NCBI RefSeq assembly: GCF_900100435.1 | Contig: NZ_FNEX01000004.1 | Location: 1-64,000 of the forward strand | Length of the DNA: 64,000 nt | DNA from: Pedobacter sp. ok626 | GTDB lineage: Bacteria > Bacteroidota > Bacteroidia > Sphingobacteriales > Sphingobacteriaceae | Reading direction: 5' to 3' | In this document: positions 62,946 through 64,000 of the stretch, piece after piece | Layout: each line of letters starts with the position of its first letter | How positions within the stretch are numbered: position 1 is the first letter of the stretch | Position numbers and translations under genes: made by a program | Notes under the pieces: model-generated | Database searches by the model: none | What the model saw: the letters and a program-made list of their open reading frames with translations, nothing else | What the model was told of the DNA's origin: nothing

Positions 62946-64000
62946 ATGGAGGGCAACCAGTTATTTCCTGTCTTCATTAAATTGAACTCCATACATACGC
63001 TGTTGGTGGGTGCGGGACCTGTGGGGCTCGAAAAACTAACGGCAATACTGGGTAATAGTCCTGATGCTAATGTAACTGTTATCGCTTTGGAGGTTTTACC
63101 TGAGGTGAAGCAGCTTGCAGAAAAGCATGAAAGGCTAAGCATTTTAACACGTGAATTTTATCCCTCAGACCTTGACGGTATTGACTTGGTTGTTGCAGCT
63201 ACAAATAATGACGAGCTCAATCAGCAGATCAGGGAGGAAGCTGACCAAAGGAATTTACTTGTCAACTTTGCCGATAAGCCTGATCTATGTAATTTTTATT
63301 TGGGTTCCATTGTAAAAAAGGGGGATCTTAAAATAGCGATATCTACAAATGGGAAATCTCCTACCATTGCAAAAAGGTTAAAGGAGGTGCTAAATGATAG
63401 TTTACCAGAGGAAATAAATGATACGTTGCAAAATATGCAGGCCCTTAGGAATACGCTTAACGGAGATTTCGCCGCGAAAGTTAAAAAGCTAAATGCGGTA
63501 ACTTCATCATTGGTTGATGGTAAAGGAGAAAGAGCCGCTAGAGCTAATTTGAAGTGGTTAGTCTGGTTGGCCATTGTATTTTCATTTGCCATCGTGGTCG
63601 CTGCTTTTTGGCATAAAGAACCGGAGTTTCAGACCTATATCGCCAACCTTAATCCAATGTTTTATTGGTTTTTAATTGGGGGCTTTATTTTCGCCATGAT
63701 TGACGGTGCCATAGGGATGTCGTACGGCGTAACCAGTACTTCATTTTCATTGGCCATGGGGGTTCCTCCTGCTTCGGCTAGTATGGGAGTGCATTTGTCA
63801 GAGATTTTAAGTAATGGTATTGCCGGTTGGATGCATTATCGTTTTGGTAATGTAAACTGGAAGCTTTTTAAACTATTATTGATTCCGGGGATTATTGGTG
63901 CTGTAACAGGGGCTTATTTATTGTCCTCATTAGAACATTACAGCAATTATACCAAGCCAATTGTTTCATTATATACCTTAATACTGGGTTGTGTAATACT
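62946..64000 (+). CDS. Siroheme synthase (precorrin-2 dehydrogenase type) fused to a TauE/SafE-like transporter, 3'-truncated by window
   Basis: Open to the window end: 351 codons. Residues about 8-165 match the NAD-binding half of CysG/Met8: GAGPVG (22-27), VAATNNDELNQQI, VNFADKPDL with Asp110 in the place of the catalytic Asp, and KIAISTNGKSPTIAKRL. It oxidises precorrin-2 to sirohydrochlorin and may insert iron. A linker (about 165-200) leads to membrane helices from about 203: LKWLVWLAIVFSFAIVVAAFW, then the TauE/SafE (TSUP) start WFLIGGFIFAMIDGAIGMSYGVTSTSF. Such permeases move sulfite or other sulfur anions. It starts 5 bases after cobA, in the same operon. Confidence 0.87.
   Translation, partial: MEGNQLFPVFIKLNSIHTLLVGAGPVGLEKLTAILGNSPDANVTVIALEVLPEVKQLAEKHERLSILTREFYPSDLDGIDLVVAATNNDELNQQIREEADQRNLLVNFADKPDLCNFYLGSIVKKGDLKIAISTNGKSPTIAKRLKEVLNDSLPEEINDTLQNMQALRNTLNGDFAAKVKKLNAVTSSLVDGKGERAARANLKWLVWLAIVFSFAIVVAAFWHKEPEFQTYIANLNPMFYWFLIGGFIFAMIDGAIGMSYGVTSTSFSLAMGVPPASASMGVHLSEILSNGIAGWMHYRFGNVNWKLFKLLLIPGIIGAVTGAYLLSSLEHYSNYTKPIVSLYTLILGCVI

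Noticed and set aside
1..64000. CRISPR arrays, tRNA or rRNA genes, prophage
   Set aside because: No regularly spaced repeats, no tRNA-like cloverleaf in the short gaps and no phage structural genes were seen.

Overview
The window reads as a chromosomal segment of a Pedobacter-like bacterium (Bacteroidota, Sphingobacteriaceae). The evidence is AT-rich dense coding, two ECF sigma / FecR-type anti-sigma / SusC / SusD loci, -7 promoter elements of the form TAnnTTTG, weak Shine-Dalgarno signals, Bacteroidota families such as DUF3943, DUF1579 and SMUG2-like glycosylase, and a heparinase III that resembles the Pedobacter heparinus enzyme very closely (recognised from memory, not searched).

Layout. 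1-328: 3' end of a group II intron (maturase C-terminus plus domains V and VI). 433-8115: mostly housekeeping and surface genes (subtilase lipoprotein, ABC-F ATPase and RRM protein, methionine aminopeptidase, AraC regulator, lipoprotein, DUF1579 protein, MsrA). 8171-13548: a BtuB-like TonB-dependent receptor divergent from a MocR-type regulator, then the Kup potassium transporter. 13697-25773: a glycosaminoglycan utilisation locus with ECF sigma, FecR, SusC, SusD and a secreted FAD oxidoreductase with a golvesin-like domain on +, facing heparinase III (PL12) and unsaturated glucuronyl hydrolase (GH88) on -. The lyase would cut low-sulfated heparan and GH88 would split the unsaturated disaccharides. 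26055-35140: a small Spy-like secreted protein, then a second ECF/FecR/SusC/SusD locus ending in a phosphodiesterase-like/alkaline phosphatase fusion, which suggests organophosphate scavenging. 35271-38301: DUF3943 protein, acetyltransferase, small acidic protein and HAD phosphatase.

38363-42764: a circularly permuted ATP-grasp / alpha-E / transglutaminase cluster with a second transglutaminase divergent from it. 42861-46397: a GbsR/MarR-type regulator with a perfect 11-8-11 inverted repeat at its promoter, followed by a DCC thiol-disulfide protein, a TIGR01777 epimerase-like protein, a small membrane protein and a wax-synthase-like acyltransferase. 46372-50871: a MacA/MacB/TolC-type efflux operon. 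51050-55055: an AHSA1/START protein, then a TonB siderophore receptor and a PepSY membrane protein. 55115-59787: Nudix, SGNH hydrolase, GtrA, CDP-alcohol phosphatidyltransferase, metallophosphoesterase and SMUG2-like glycosylase.

59916-64000: a sulfite-assimilation operon: an attenuator-like leader with an 18-codon ORF, a siroheme sulfite reductase fused to a C-terminal HEPN domain, CobA, and a siroheme-synthase / TauE-SafE fusion cut by the window end.

The most interesting items are the leader and two fusions of the sulfite operon, the MocR-type regulator whose PLP-lysine position is Arg next to three GTACC repeats, the phosphodiesterase-phosphatase fusion linked to SusCD, the GbsR operator, and several -7 elements ending 3-4 bases before a start codon, which suggests leaderless mRNAs. 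No tRNA, rRNA, CRISPR or prophage was seen.
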